DNA from: JANMDN01 sp031376285
Lineage (GTDB): Bacteria; Actinomycetota; Thermoleophilia; Miltoncostaeales; Miltoncostaeaceae
Reading direction: 5' to 3'
Length of the DNA stretch: 50,570 nucleotides
Assembly (NCBI GenBank): GCA_031376285.1
Contig: JANMDN010000088.1
Location: 1-50,570, forward strand
Shown here: positions 7,113 to 15,617 of the stretch, piece by piece
How the letters are laid out: the number at the start of each line of letters is the position of its first letter
Position numbering within the stretch: the first letter of the stretch is position 1
Made by a program: the position numbers and the translations under genes
The notes under the pieces: model-generated
Database searches by the model: none
What the model saw: the letters and a program-made list of their open reading frames with translations, nothing else
Told to the model about the DNA's origin: nothing

Positions 7113-8326
7113 GTCGACTGTGGCGGACGTGGTCGGTGCTCGTGCTCTTTGCCCTCGGGACGAGCCTCATCACTCCGCTTATTCCCCTCTACCAAGAACG
7201 CCTCGGCTTCAATGACACGGTCGTCACCCTCTTTCTGGGGTGCTATGTCCTGACGCTTGTCCCGTCCATGCTGAGCCTCGGCCAGCTCTCCGATCAGATC
7301 GGGAGAAAGCGTGTGCTCCTCGCCGCCGTCGGTGCTCTGGCCGTCGCGCAGGCCGCGCTGACGACCGAGCCGGATCTTGCCGGTCTCTTGATCTGCAGGG
7401 CAATCCAGGGCCTTGCAACCGGTGCGTTCTTTGGAACCTGTACCGCCTTCCTTGTCGATGCGGCTGCGCCACCGAAGCGTCAATTCGCCTCAACCCTCGG
7501 ATCGATGTCGATCCGTTTCGGCCTCGGGAGCGGTCCAGGGATCGGAGGATTGATCGCCCAGTACGCCGACCCCGACATCCGCTTATCACTGCCGTTTCGG
7601 GGGCACCTCGTCGCCTTGGCGCTCGCGGTCATCCTGATCATCGGGCTCCCCGAGACCGTCACCGACCGGTCACGCAGACCGTTGACTCTGCGCCTCGAGG
7701 TTCCCCGTGCCGAGCGGTCGGTTTTTTGGCGAGTCCTCGTACCGTCGGGGATGATCTTCTCGCTCTTTGACGGCGTTTCGCTCTCACTCGTCCCGGTGTT
7801 TGTGGTGAAAACACTCCACGAGCACAACTACGCACTCGTCGGAGCGGCCGGTTTCCTCGTCCTCGTCTCTGGCGCCGTCAGCCAACTCCTGGCACCCACG
7901 ATTTTGCCGGCCCGGGCGATCGCTTGGGGGACAATCGGCGCGAGCATCACCTCGGTGGGGATCGTCGCCGCCGCGCCGACCGGCTCGGTTGTGCTGGCGC
8001 TGGTCTCTGTCTCGCTCACCGGCGCCGCCTGCGGTTTGGTATTCAAGGGTGGCCTTGACCTGTGCACCCAGATTGCCCCGCTTGCCGAGCGCGGCAAGCT
8101 CATCTCCGCGTACCTGGTCGCCTGCTACCTCGGCGGGTTCTCGCTGCCGCTTCTCGCGGTCGGTGTGCTTGCCGATCTCACGAGCCTTACCGTCGCGCTC
8201 GGCGCGTTGTCGCTCGCTGCCGGGGCCGCGTCGATCTGGACGCTCACCGTCGGCATGAAGTCTCTGCAGGGACTTGCGCCCGCGAGGGCCGAAGGGTGCG
8301 AGATCACCGCCGTCGAGGCGATGTAG
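7109..8326 (+). CDS. MFS transporter, 12 TM, probable drug/metabolite exporter
   Basis: 405 aa with about 12 hydrophobic segments. The MFS loop 2-3 signature is present (LGQLSDQIGRKRVLL, about 61-75), as is a motif-C-like glycine-rich TM5 (GLGSGPGIGGLIAQ, about 146-159). Such transporters usually work as proton-coupled exporters of drugs or metabolites. It follows the methyltransferase with an ATGA overlap, and the sirtuin-like gene starts 12 bp after its stop, so all three probably form an operon. Confidence 0.88.
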   Translation: MSRLWRTWSVLVLFALGTSLITPLIPLYQERLGFNDTVVTLFLGCYVLTLVPSMLSLGQLSDQIGRKRVLLAAVGALAVAQAALTTEPDLAGLLICRAIQGLATGAFFGTCTAFLVDAAAPPKRQFASTLGSMSIRFGLGSGPGIGGLIAQYADPDIRLSLPFRGHLVALALAVILIIGLPETVTDRSRRPLTLRLEVPRAERSVFWRVLVPSGMIFSLFDGVSLSLVPVFVVKTLHEHNYALVGAAGFLVLVSGAVSQLLAPTILPARAIAWGTIGASITSVGIVAAAPTGSVVLALVSVSLTGAACGLVFKGGLDLCTQIAPLAERGKLISAYLVACYLGGFSLPLLAVGVLADLTSLTVALGALSLAAGAASIWTLTVGMKSLQGLAPARAEGCEITAVEAM

Positions 8327-8337
8327 GGTCGCGGGCG

Positions 8338-9126
8338 GTGTCTGAGACGACTGCTCTCGAATCGCTCGCGATGCTGATCGCCAGGTCGCGGCATGTGGTC
8401 GTCTTGACCGGACTACAAATCGGTGGTCCGGCCGGGCAAGAGGAGACCAGCGGTCGAGGCGAATGGGCGGACCGAGCAAGCCTTGAGGCGCTCCTGACCA
8501 ACCCGACCGATTTTTGGGCGTACTACTACCCTCAGGCGCTGAAGATTGCCGCGCGCGCTCCGGGACCAGCGCACGACGCGCTCGCCCGACTTCACGCTGC
8601 GGGGCTCGTCACGACGATCGTCACCCAAGCAGTGGACCGCCTTCATCGTCGGGCAGCGACTCACGCAGATGCTGAAATCGTAGAGGTCCACGGCACCGTT
8701 ACGATCATGCGCTGCGGACGCTGTGGTGAGCGCTACGGGCTCCCTGAGGGTGAGGCGATGATCGCTGCCGACGCCGACGGCGTGCCGAGATGCACCGCTC
8801 CCGGTTGCGGGTTCCCGCTTCGCCCGGCGGGGACGCTCTGGGGTGAACCGCTCATCGCTGATGCGGTGACGCGCGCCTGGGACCTCGCCGCGCACGCGGA
8901 CTGCTTTCTCGTGGTGGACTCGGAGCTTCGCACGGTGCCGATGTCACTCCTGCCATCGGTGCCGCTGACGCGCGGAATGCCGCTTGCCATGGTCGGCGAC
9001 ATTCACACTCAATACGATCGCTACGCCGAGATCATTGCTCGAGGATCGAGTGCGACGACCTTGACCGCTCTTGCCGACCTGCTCGCACCGCGACAGATAC
9101 ACCCACCCGAGACACACCACTCCTAG
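8338..9126 (+). CDS. Degenerate Sir2-like (sirtuin) protein
   Basis: 262 aa from GTG 8338. The sirtuin layout is recognisable: N-terminal strand VVVLTG (20-25), TQAVDRLHRRA (96-106) in place of TQNxDxLHxxAG, VHGT (117-120) with the catalytic-position histidine H118, a Cys4 zinc site (C126, C129, C152, C157) and TLWGEPL (166-172) in place of the FGE segment. The NAD-binding GAGxS is GLQIGG and the NxD asparagine is alanine. NAD-dependent deacylation may therefore be weak or lost, while the histidine and zinc site remain. Other readings are an ADP-ribosyl-type or purely binding role. Confidence 0.72.
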   Translation: MSETTALESLAMLIARSRHVVVLTGLQIGGPAGQEETSGRGEWADRASLEALLTNPTDFWAYYYPQALKIAARAPGPAHDALARLHAAGLVTTIVTQAVDRLHRRAATHADAEIVEVHGTVTIMRCGRCGERYGLPEGEAMIAADADGVPRCTAPGCGFPLRPAGTLWGEPLIADAVTRAWDLAAHADCFLVVDSELRTVPMSLLPSVPLTRGMPLAMVGDIHTQYDRYAEIIARGSSATTLTALADLLAPRQIHPPETHHS

Positions 9127-9141
9127 CCAGTCGCGCCAATC

Positions 9142-9222
9142 TCAGCCTGGGTGACCGACACCCGAGAGGGCGTAGATCACAAACGCGGCGACCGACAGGA
9201 GTGAGATCAGCTTTGCGTTCAC
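9142..9222 (-). CDS. Possible 26-aa single-pass membrane peptide
   Basis: GTG at 9222 to TGA at 9142 encodes a 26-residue peptide: a basic start (VNAK), then one hydrophobic stretch (LISLLSVAAFVIYALSGV) and a short polar tail. It is too short for ordinary gene finding. It fits the small one-helix proteins common in actinobacteria, but there is no clear ribosome site. It lies downstream of the SdrD-like gene on the same strand. Treat it as a candidate. Confidence 0.3.
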   Translation of the reverse strand: MNAKLISLLSVAAFVIYALSGVGHPG

Positions 9223-9249
9223 TGAGCGCGAACCCTAGTCGCAACGACA

Positions 9250-9281
9250 ACGGGGGTGCCAACCGCCCTGGTCGACACCCC
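9250..9281 (-). terminator. Hairpin downstream of the SdrD-like gene
   Basis: GGGGGTG and CACCCCC arms (about 9250-9280) enclose a loop containing CCCTGGTCGAC, the same core as the hairpin at 3494-3530. It lies just after the 3' end of the secreted repeat protein on the minus strand. There is no U-run. Confidence 0.4.
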
Positions 9282-9314
9282 CCGCTGGCTCCTTCAGACC
9301 TCGTGTTCGGTTTG

Positions 9315-11126
9315 CTAGCCGGCGACCTTCGGCGTTGCAGGTGGGATCGGCGTGACGCGAGTGGCTGCCACTGAGCGAGCGGTGCCGGTGATGTTTGCAG
9401 CGTTCACCGTCGCGACGTTGTCGAGGATGCCCTTGACGTTGTCACCGATTCGGACGCTCACGCGAACCGTTCGCGTCGCGCCAGGCGCGATCGTCCCAAG
9501 CGTCCATGTGACCCGTCCTGACTTGAAGACCGCCTTGAGACCCTTCGCCTTCTGGTTGAGCACGACGCTCATCCCAGCGGGGAGGATGTCCCGGACGACC
9601 ACACCTGAGGCGGGGGTCTTGGTCGGGTTTTTGACGGTGATGACGTAGCTGGCGACATGCCCCGCACGCACGCGCGCTGGGCCGGTCTTTGTGATCACGA
9701 GCTTTGCCGCCTGGGGCTTGGGTGTGCCGATGACGTTCACCGTCGGCGGTAGGACCGGTGGCGGTGTGACCGAAGGCGTTGGGATCTTGAAGAAGCCGAA
9801 GTCGATCGTCGTGTTCTTCCAGGAATCGGCGGTGGCGTCGGCGATCCCAATCGTCTCGGACTCGCCGGTCGGCTCGCTGCCCCCGGTAAGGGTCACCGTC
9901 GACGAGACCACGCACGCGGCCTGGAGGGTTCCGTTGTCGTCTGAATCCTTGTCGCTATTGGCTGCGGGCGCGGGCTCGTAGAGGCCCGTCACCGCCATAC
10001 CACCACTGCCCGAGGAGCTGCGCATCCCAGCAAGCGAGCCACCGGTTGCGAGCTGGTTCGCGGCGATACACACCGTGTAGTCGCCCGGGTTGAGTCCGGT
10101 GAAAAGGTAGCGGCCCGCCGAGTTGGTCGTCATGGTCGCGAGGTCGGTACCGGCTGCGTTACGGAGGGTGACGCGCACATCGGCGATCCCGGGCTCGGTA
10201 GCCTCAGCAAGGCCGTTGTCGTTGTCGTCGCGCCACACCATGTCACCCAGAGCGAGGAGCTGACGACGATATCCGGCGTCGATGCGACCGTTGAACTCCC
10301 CTTCGACGAGTGCGACCTGGGCGGTGCGCCCGGTCGTCGCGTCGGCGTCGGAGTTCTTTTCCTGGTTGATGTCACCGACGACCGGGGTCGGGATCATTCC
10401 GGAGGGGGCGTCGAACTTGACCGAGTAGGTCCCCGGCGGGAGGTAGTCGAAGACGTAGAGGCCGGCGCCATTCGTCTTGGTCGTCGAAACCGGCTGGCTG
10501 GCCGCGTCGAGCAGGGTCACGTTCACGTCCGGAATCGCCGGCTCGCCCGCGTCCTGCTGCCCGTTGGCGTTTGTGTCTTCCCAGACGTAGTCGCCGAGGC
10601 CGGCGGCGCAGAAGATCCCGAAATCGACGGTCTCGTTGACCTGCATGTCAGCGGGCACAGGCCGAAGCACAACCGGTTTCGAGGTCACAAATGCGGATCC
10701 GTCCGCGCTGAGCTGCCCGTTGTCGTCGTTGTCTTTGGTCTTGTCGTTTGGGTCTGGAGCCGGCTCGTAGAGACCGCTCGCCGAGCCCACCGTCCCGGTG
10801 GAGCTCTGGCAGTTGTTGAACGGTTGATCCTTTGTCGGGATCGAGACCAGGTAGTCCTTGCCGGTGAGTCCCCAGAACATGTAGTTGCCGTTGGCGTCGG
10901 TCTCAAGGACGCGAAGCAGTGCACTCGAGTCCGTCGAGCGGAGCTCGACACGGACACCAGGAATGCCTGGCTCACCGCTGTCGACCACACCGTTGTTGTT
11001 GATGTCCTTCCAGACCAGGTTGCCCAGTTTGTGGGCGCTTGCGATCGCGACGCTCGAGAACATCGCACAGGTCGCTGCGAACGTGATGACAAGCTTCTTG
11101 GAACGCCGTGCGTGCCGACGATTCAT
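9315..11126 (-). CDS. Secreted SdrD-type B-repeat / DUF11 surface protein
   Basis: 603 aa from MNRRHARRSKK (11126), preferred to a longer frame because the signal peptide then starts at once: a basic N-region, then VITFAATCAMFSSVAIASA. Three Cna/SdrD B-like domains follow, each opening with GDxVWxDxNxNGxxDxGEPGI and containing the Ca-binding-like Asp/Asn loops (about 33-180, 180-295, 297-450). A Pro-rich linker (PTPSVTPPPVLPP, about 455-470) leads to a C-terminal DUF11 beta domain (KLVITKTGPARVRAGHVASYVITVKNP). There is no LPxTG or TM anchor at the end. The likely role is an adhesive or structural exoprotein. Confidence 0.88.
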   Translation of the reverse strand: MNRRHARRSKKLVITFAATCAMFSSVAIASAHKLGNLVWKDINNNGVVDSGEPGIPGVRVELRSTDSSALLRVLETDANGNYMFWGLTGKDYLVSIPTKDQPFNNCQSSTGTVGSASGLYEPAPDPNDKTKDNDDNGQLSADGSAFVTSKPVVLRPVPADMQVNETVDFGIFCAAGLGDYVWEDTNANGQQDAGEPAIPDVNVTLLDAASQPVSTTKTNGAGLYVFDYLPPGTYSVKFDAPSGMIPTPVVGDINQEKNSDADATTGRTAQVALVEGEFNGRIDAGYRRQLLALGDMVWRDDNDNGLAEATEPGIADVRVTLRNAAGTDLATMTTNSAGRYLFTGLNPGDYTVCIAANQLATGGSLAGMRSSSGSGGMAVTGLYEPAPAANSDKDSDDNGTLQAACVVSSTVTLTGGSEPTGESETIGIADATADSWKNTTIDFGFFKIPTPSVTPPPVLPPTVNVIGTPKPQAAKLVITKTGPARVRAGHVASYVITVKNPTKTPASGVVVRDILPAGMSVVLNQKAKGLKAVFKSGRVTWTLGTIAPGATRTVRVSVRIGDNVKGILDNVATVNAANITGTARSVAATRVTPIPPATPKVAG

Positions 11127-11303
11127 GCGTTGAGAGTCCCTTCTCTGACGGTTTCGTCGTGGTTCTTGGACAGCTGACAAATTGATAGCTCACGCGAAGT
11201 GCGTGAGGACACCATCCGAGGACCAGACCTCGACCGGGGTGGACTGCCAGGGTCTACCCGATCGGACAGGAGGAGCCGCTCCCTACGGGGAGGGCTCGCG
11301 CTG

Positions 11304-11322
11304 GCCAGCCACCGTGGCTGGC
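11304..11322 (-). terminator. Hairpin after the DUF35/thiolase operon
   Basis: GCCAGCC and GGCTGGC arms around a five-base loop, 16 bp past the stop of the last operon gene on the minus strand. The rest of the gap up to 11126 holds the promoter side of neither gene and shows no further ORF. Confidence 0.45.
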
Positions 11323-11337
11323 AGGTCCTGTCTCGCG

Positions 11338-11739
11338 TTACTCGGTGTCGACGACGAACTTCTGGGAGTAGTAAATGTCGCCTTCGTGGCCGAGTTTCAT
11401 CCGGCGAAGGGTCGCGCGGACACGGGTACCGACCTCGACTTGGTCTGCGGGCACATCGACGACCGGTGCCGGGAGGATTACTCCCTCATCCATGGTGATG
11501 TGGCCGACCACGTACGGCTCCTGCCCCAGGAAATCCCGGGGTGGGTAGTAGACGACGGTGTAGTTCGTCAGCTCGCCGGTGCCCTTGAGCTTTTCGACGA
11601 CGAGTTCGCGCCCTTTGCACTTGTCGCAGGTGTACTGCTCCCACCAGGGGTGCAGGTGCTTGCAGGTCGTGCAGCGCATCGCGTAGATGACGAGTTTGGG
11701 CGGCCCGAGACGTGAGAACTCGATCGCGGAAACGGTCAC
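11338..11739 (-). CDS. DUF35 OB-fold protein with zinc ribbon (acyl-CoA-associated)
   Basis: 133 aa from GTG 11739, which overlaps the stop of the thiolase by 8 bp. An N-terminal rubredoxin-like zinc ribbon (CTTCKHLHPWWEQYTCDKCKG, C-x2-C and C-x2-C, about 23-42) is followed by an OB-fold (about 50-125). DUF35 proteins bind acyl-CoA substrates and pair with thiolase-fold enzymes, as in archaeal HMG-CoA formation and the actinobacterial steroid aldolase. Tight coupling to the thiolase gene indicates a stable complex. This copy keeps all four Cys, unlike the second DUF35 protein in the operon. Confidence 0.85.
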   Translation of the reverse strand: MTVSAIEFSRLGPPKLVIYAMRCTTCKHLHPWWEQYTCDKCKGRELVVEKLKGTGELTNYTVVYYPPRDFLGQEPYVVGHITMDEGVILPAPVVDVPADQVEVGTRVRATLRRMKLGHEGDIYYSQKFVVDTE

Positions 11740-11743
11740 AGGC

Positions 11744-12919
11744 TCAGCCTTCCAGGCGCTGGTAGATGTGGATCGCGGCGACCGCTCCCGGTCCCCCACG
11801 GCAAGCGCTGATCCCGATTTCGGCGTCTTTACGCTGGATGTCTTTGGGGGCAGTGCCCCGAAGCTGCTCGACGACATCGACGGCTTGGCTTGTTCCGGTG
11901 GCCCCGAGCGGGTGTCCCTTGCAGAGGAGTCCACCCGAGAGGTTCACCGCGGTTGGCCCGTCAATCCAAGTCGAGCCATCGACTGCACCCTTCCAGCCTT
12001 CGCCCTGTTTCTTGAAACCGAGTGACTCAACACCGAGCGGTTCCTGGATCGCAAAGCTGTTGTAGATCTCGGCGACGTCCATGTCCTTCGAGGTAAGCCC
12101 CGCCATGGCGTAGGCCTTCGCGGCCGGACGCGCGAGCAGGTCGTAGGCATCATCGAGGGTGTCCGAAGCGGCGTACCAGGTACCCGATCCCATCGAGGTA
12201 GCCGTCACATAGACCTGTGATTTGTCGGGCTGGTCGCGCAGGATGTCCTCGCGACAGAGCACGAGCGCCGATGCCGCGTCGGTCATGGGACAGACTTCGA
12301 AGAGCTTCAACGGGTCGGCGACCTTCGGGGAGTTCATGACACCCTGGACGTCACACTCAAAGCGCAGATGAGCCCAGGGATTGCGAGCGCCGTAATAGTG
12401 GTTCTTGACCGAGGTGTGCGCGAGGTCCTCTTCGGTGCAGCCGTAGACCTGCATGTATTTGCGGGCGGTGAGCGCCACCCCGGACGGGAAGGTCAGCCCG
12501 GAGAAGTACTCCTCTTTGGAGTCTGCGGCTTGGGCGATGACTGAGGTGCCCTCGACGGTCGCAAGGTCGTTCATCTTCTCTGCGCCCATCACCATGACGG
12601 TGTCGTAGAGCCCTGAGAGGATCGCGACGCACCCGAGGTGCAGTGCCCAGGCACCCGTACCGCAGGCCGCCTCGACGCGCATCGCTGGAGCGGGCACAAG
12701 GCCGAGATGGTCAGCGCACATGAGGCCGACGGAGTTCTCGTAACAGAACCCGGTCGAGCCGGCGTTTCCGAGGTAGAACGCCTCGATGTCTCGGGGCCCG
12801 ACACCTGCGTCGTCCATTGCGAGACGGCCAGCGTCGACGGCGAGCGCCCGCAGGGACTTGTCGTGGTGGATCTTGTGAAGGGTCTTCCCGATACCGAGGA
12901 CCCCGACGCGCATGTTCAT
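11744..12919 (-). CDS. Thiolase-family acyl-CoA acetyltransferase (SCPx-like)
   Basis: 391 aa. The acyl-accepting Cys is present in VEAACGTGAWALHLG (C86), the histidine motif in CKGHPLGATG (about 338-347), and a C-terminal Cys in GISACRGGPGA. It should therefore be a catalytically complete thiolase or condensing enzyme of the SCP-x/lipid-transfer type: CoA-dependent cleavage of 3-ketoacyl-CoA, or the reverse. The start ATG at 12919 is backed by AGGAG six bases upstream. The zinc-ribbon DUF35 gene follows immediately, so a thiolase-DUF35 complex is likely. Confidence 0.9.
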   Translation of the reverse strand: MNMRVGVLGIGKTLHKIHHDKSLRALAVDAGRLAMDDAGVGPRDIEAFYLGNAGSTGFCYENSVGLMCADHLGLVPAPAMRVEAACGTGAWALHLGCVAILSGLYDTVMVMGAEKMNDLATVEGTSVIAQAADSKEEYFSGLTFPSGVALTARKYMQVYGCTEEDLAHTSVKNHYYGARNPWAHLRFECDVQGVMNSPKVADPLKLFEVCPMTDAASALVLCREDILRDQPDKSQVYVTATSMGSGTWYAASDTLDDAYDLLARPAAKAYAMAGLTSKDMDVAEIYNSFAIQEPLGVESLGFKKQGEGWKGAVDGSTWIDGPTAVNLSGGLLCKGHPLGATGTSQAVDVVEQLRGTAPKDIQRKDAEIGISACRGGPGAVAAIHIYQRLEG

Positions 12920-12944
12920 GACGCTCTCCTAAACCTTTGCGGGG

Positions 12945-13928
12945 TTAGTGGGGCTCGGCCTGACGGCCGCGTGTCCAACGGTAGTACGTTCCGAGTGGGA
13001 GAGGTTCCCCAGCGATGCGACCTGCCGCGCCGATCGCTGGCGGGTCGGACTTCAGCTCGAGTCCTTGCGCGATGCCCTCCCCTGCCCCGTAGCCGAACGC
13101 AAGGACGCGATCCCCCTCGCTGGCCGTGTCGAGGCCGAGGGTGAGCGCAAGACCCACCGAGGCGCAACCAAGGTTTCCGATCTCGCCAACAAAGCTCGTC
13201 TTTTCAACTTGCTCGGCGCTCACGCCGGCCTTCCCGAGCGCGCGAAGGGTCTGGGGATGCGGCTGGCTCGGCGCAACGGCCACATAGCTTGAGGTGGCAA
13301 CCTCGGTTGCCTTCTCCAGGACACCGATTGCGGCGGTTGCCTTCGCGTAGGCGTCTGAGAGGACCTCCAGACGGTAGCGCGCCTCAGGCTCACGACCGAG
13401 CGTCCATACGTCATAGACCTCGTTCGACGCGCGGGCCTGCGCCCCGAGGGTCGCAAAGCCGTCTTTGGCGCCGACAAGAAATGCGGCGGCGCCACCGGCA
13501 CAGAGCGTGTCGCAGACGCGCTGCTCGTAGCTCACCTGGTGATCTGCGACCACGACGAGCACCGGGCGTTTGCCCCTTGCAAGTCCCGCCGCGACCGCGA
13601 ACGCGTCGAGCAGACTCCCAGGGTGTCCGGCAAGGTCGTAGGGCACGATGTCGTCGCGAAGATCAAGCGCACGAGCGAGCGTCGCCGACATCTTGCGAAG
13701 CCCAAAGGGCGCTGACAGGGACAGGCTGATGAGCGCTTGCGGATCGGTTCGACCCCCAAGCGCCTCCCGTGCCGCCTCGAAGGCCATCGTGAGCGGATCT
13801 TCGTCGAGGGCCGGGGTGGCGAGGGTTTTTGCCCTCGGCCGTCCCGGCACCCCGAAAAAGCTGGCGACCTCCCCGAGGGGCGTCCGGTAGCGAGGCAGGT
13901 ACGCCCCGTAGCTCAGGAGATCAGCCAT
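12945..13928 (-). CDS. HMG-CoA synthase / KAS III-like protein lacking the catalytic Cys
   Basis: 327 aa of thiolase-superfamily (HMG-CoA synthase/ketoacyl synthase III) fold. It starts with SYGAYLPRYRTPLGEVASFFG, resembling archaeal-type HMG-CoA synthases. The nucleophile segment, normally like ACKAGT, is AGHPGS (about 98-103), so the Cys is replaced by Gly. The GN motif near the C-terminus is kept (EIGNLGCASVG), as is FGYGAGEG. It is probably not a condensing enzyme. A structural partner holding thiolase and DUF35 together is a reasonable inference. It lies between the ligase and thiolase genes on one strand. Confidence 0.8.
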   Translation of the reverse strand: MADLLSYGAYLPRYRTPLGEVASFFGVPGRPRAKTLATPALDEDPLTMAFEAAREALGGRTDPQALISLSLSAPFGLRKMSATLARALDLRDDIVPYDLAGHPGSLLDAFAVAAGLARGKRPVLVVVADHQVSYEQRVCDTLCAGGAAAFLVGAKDGFATLGAQARASNEVYDVWTLGREPEARYRLEVLSDAYAKATAAIGVLEKATEVATSSYVAVAPSQPHPQTLRALGKAGVSAEQVEKTSFVGEIGNLGCASVGLALTLGLDTASEGDRVLAFGYGAGEGIAQGLELKSDPPAIGAAGRIAGEPLPLGTYYRWTRGRQAEPH

Positions 13929-13943
13929 CGAGTGATCCTCTCA

Positions 13944-15602
13944 CTACCGCGCGATCTTGATGCCGGCGGCGTCGCGGTCAAACGTGTCCGGGGTGATGCC
14001 CTCGTCACGGAGCTTCACCTTCTGGACGCGCTCGGTCGGGGTCTTTGGCAGTTCTGAGACGAACCGGATGTAGCGCGGCACCATGAAGTAGGGCATCTCC
14101 TTGGCAAGCCAATGGGTCAGCTCGACCGGATCCGGTGCCTCTCCCTCAGGGATGCAGACGATCATGATCTCGTCCTCAGACGAGGCACCTTCGTCGGCTT
14201 TAACGCCGATCGCTGCGGCTTCCCTGATCTGCGGGTGATTTCCGACCTGGCGCTCAACCTCCATGGAGGAGACGTTCTCACCGCGCCGGCGGATGTAGTC
14301 CTTGACGCGGTCCATGAAGTAGAAGTACCCGTCCTCGTCCATGCGTCCGAGGTCGCCGGTGTGGAGCTTCAAGTTGCGGAAGTCCTCAGCGGTCTTTTCC
14401 GGCATGCCGTAGTAGGCGCGCATGACGATGTTTGGGATCTTCATGTCGACGACGATCTCGCCGGGGGTGTTCGGTGGGAGTGGCCAGTCCGTGCCGGGCT
14501 GGACAATCGTGACCTCATACCCGGGGTTTGCCTTGCCCATCGAGCCGGGAATCGCCGGTCGGGTCGGGTCCATGTAGGTGGCCATACCGGTTTCGGTCAG
14601 GCCGTACCCTTCAATGAAACGGACCCCAAAGCGCTCTTCGAACTGCGTGTAGATGTCCTTGGGAGCGGGTGCGGCAAAGACCGTGTGGACCTTGTGACCC
14701 CGGTCTCGCTCGGACGGCTCGATGTTGTTGATGAAGTAGCTGACCGCGCCGATCGAGTTGAAGATCGTCGCCTCGGCAGCGATGACCTGCTGCCAGAACT
14801 GGCTCGATGAGAACCGCTCGACGTAGGCGACCCGGGCACCGGCGACAAGCGCTGGGTATGCCGAGAGGACCTGGGCGTTCGAGTGAAAGAGCGGCAGGCA
14901 CGAGAAGAACGTCTCATCAGACATCTCATCGACGGTGTCTTTACCGGCCATGATCCGAAGGCCCTCGAGCAGGCCTCGGGCAGAGAAGTAGTCGGCAGCG
15001 TTCTGCTTGATGACACCCTTCGAAAGCCCCGTCGTGCCGGAGGTGAACATGATACGAGCATCGTCGGTCCACGAGTATTCAAGGCCCGGCTCTGAGTCCG
15101 GAGCGCTCATGAGCGCCTCGAGCGTCTCGGAGTGCTTCTTGGGCGCGGGGCCCTCTTTGCCGACTTGATCCATGACGATCACGTGCTCGAGGTTGCCGAG
15201 GCGACTCTCGACCGTGTCGTACTTGTCGAGGTACTCGGTGGCGATGATCAGCTTCTTGGACTGCACCAGGTTGATGGTGTGGGCCAAGAAATCGCCCTTA
15301 TAGGCGGTGTTGATTGAACTCATCACCGCGCCGGCCTTCAGGATCCCAAACCACACCGGCAGGAACTCCGCGCAGTTGGGAAGCATGACCGAGACCGATT
15401 CGCCCTTTTGGACGCCACGCGCGAGCAGCGCGTTTGCGATCCGGTTGGCATCCGCGTTGATCTGCCCGTAGCTAATCCAGGGGTTTGCGCCAAACTTCAA
15501 GAGATCCCGGTCGGGATGCTCGGTGGCGCGACGCGTCAAAATCTCTGCGAGGACCCACTTGGTGGGGTCCTCTTTCATGTACCAGTCGCTCCAATCGCCC
15601 AT
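13944..15602 (-). CDS. Acyl-CoA synthetase (AMP-binding, class I adenylate-forming)
   Basis: 552 aa. The P-loop-like signature is IMFTSGTTGLSKGVIKQ (about 187-203), the motif YGLTETGMATYM lies in the middle, and HTGDLGRMDEDGYFYFMDRVKDYIRRRGENVS is the hinge and A8 region. It activates a carboxylic acid to acyl-CoA through an acyl-AMP; the C-terminal domain ends at PTERVQKVKLR with the catalytic lysine. Overall it resembles crotonobetaine/carnitine and medium-chain CoA ligases. It supplies the CoA ester for the thiolase-fold enzymes on both sides. The substrate is unknown. Confidence 0.92.
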   Translation of the reverse strand: MGDWSDWYMKEDPTKWVLAEILTRRATEHPDRDLLKFGANPWISYGQINADANRIANALLARGVQKGESVSVMLPNCAEFLPVWFGILKAGAVMSSINTAYKGDFLAHTINLVQSKKLIIATEYLDKYDTVESRLGNLEHVIVMDQVGKEGPAPKKHSETLEALMSAPDSEPGLEYSWTDDARIMFTSGTTGLSKGVIKQNAADYFSARGLLEGLRIMAGKDTVDEMSDETFFSCLPLFHSNAQVLSAYPALVAGARVAYVERFSSSQFWQQVIAAEATIFNSIGAVSYFINNIEPSERDRGHKVHTVFAAPAPKDIYTQFEERFGVRFIEGYGLTETGMATYMDPTRPAIPGSMGKANPGYEVTIVQPGTDWPLPPNTPGEIVVDMKIPNIVMRAYYGMPEKTAEDFRNLKLHTGDLGRMDEDGYFYFMDRVKDYIRRRGENVSSMEVERQVGNHPQIREAAAIGVKADEGASSEDEIMIVCIPEGEAPDPVELTHWLAKEMPYFMVPRYIRFVSELPKTPTERVQKVKLRDEGITPDTFDRDAAGIKIAR

Positions 15603-15617
15603 CGTCTCGTGCTCCTC

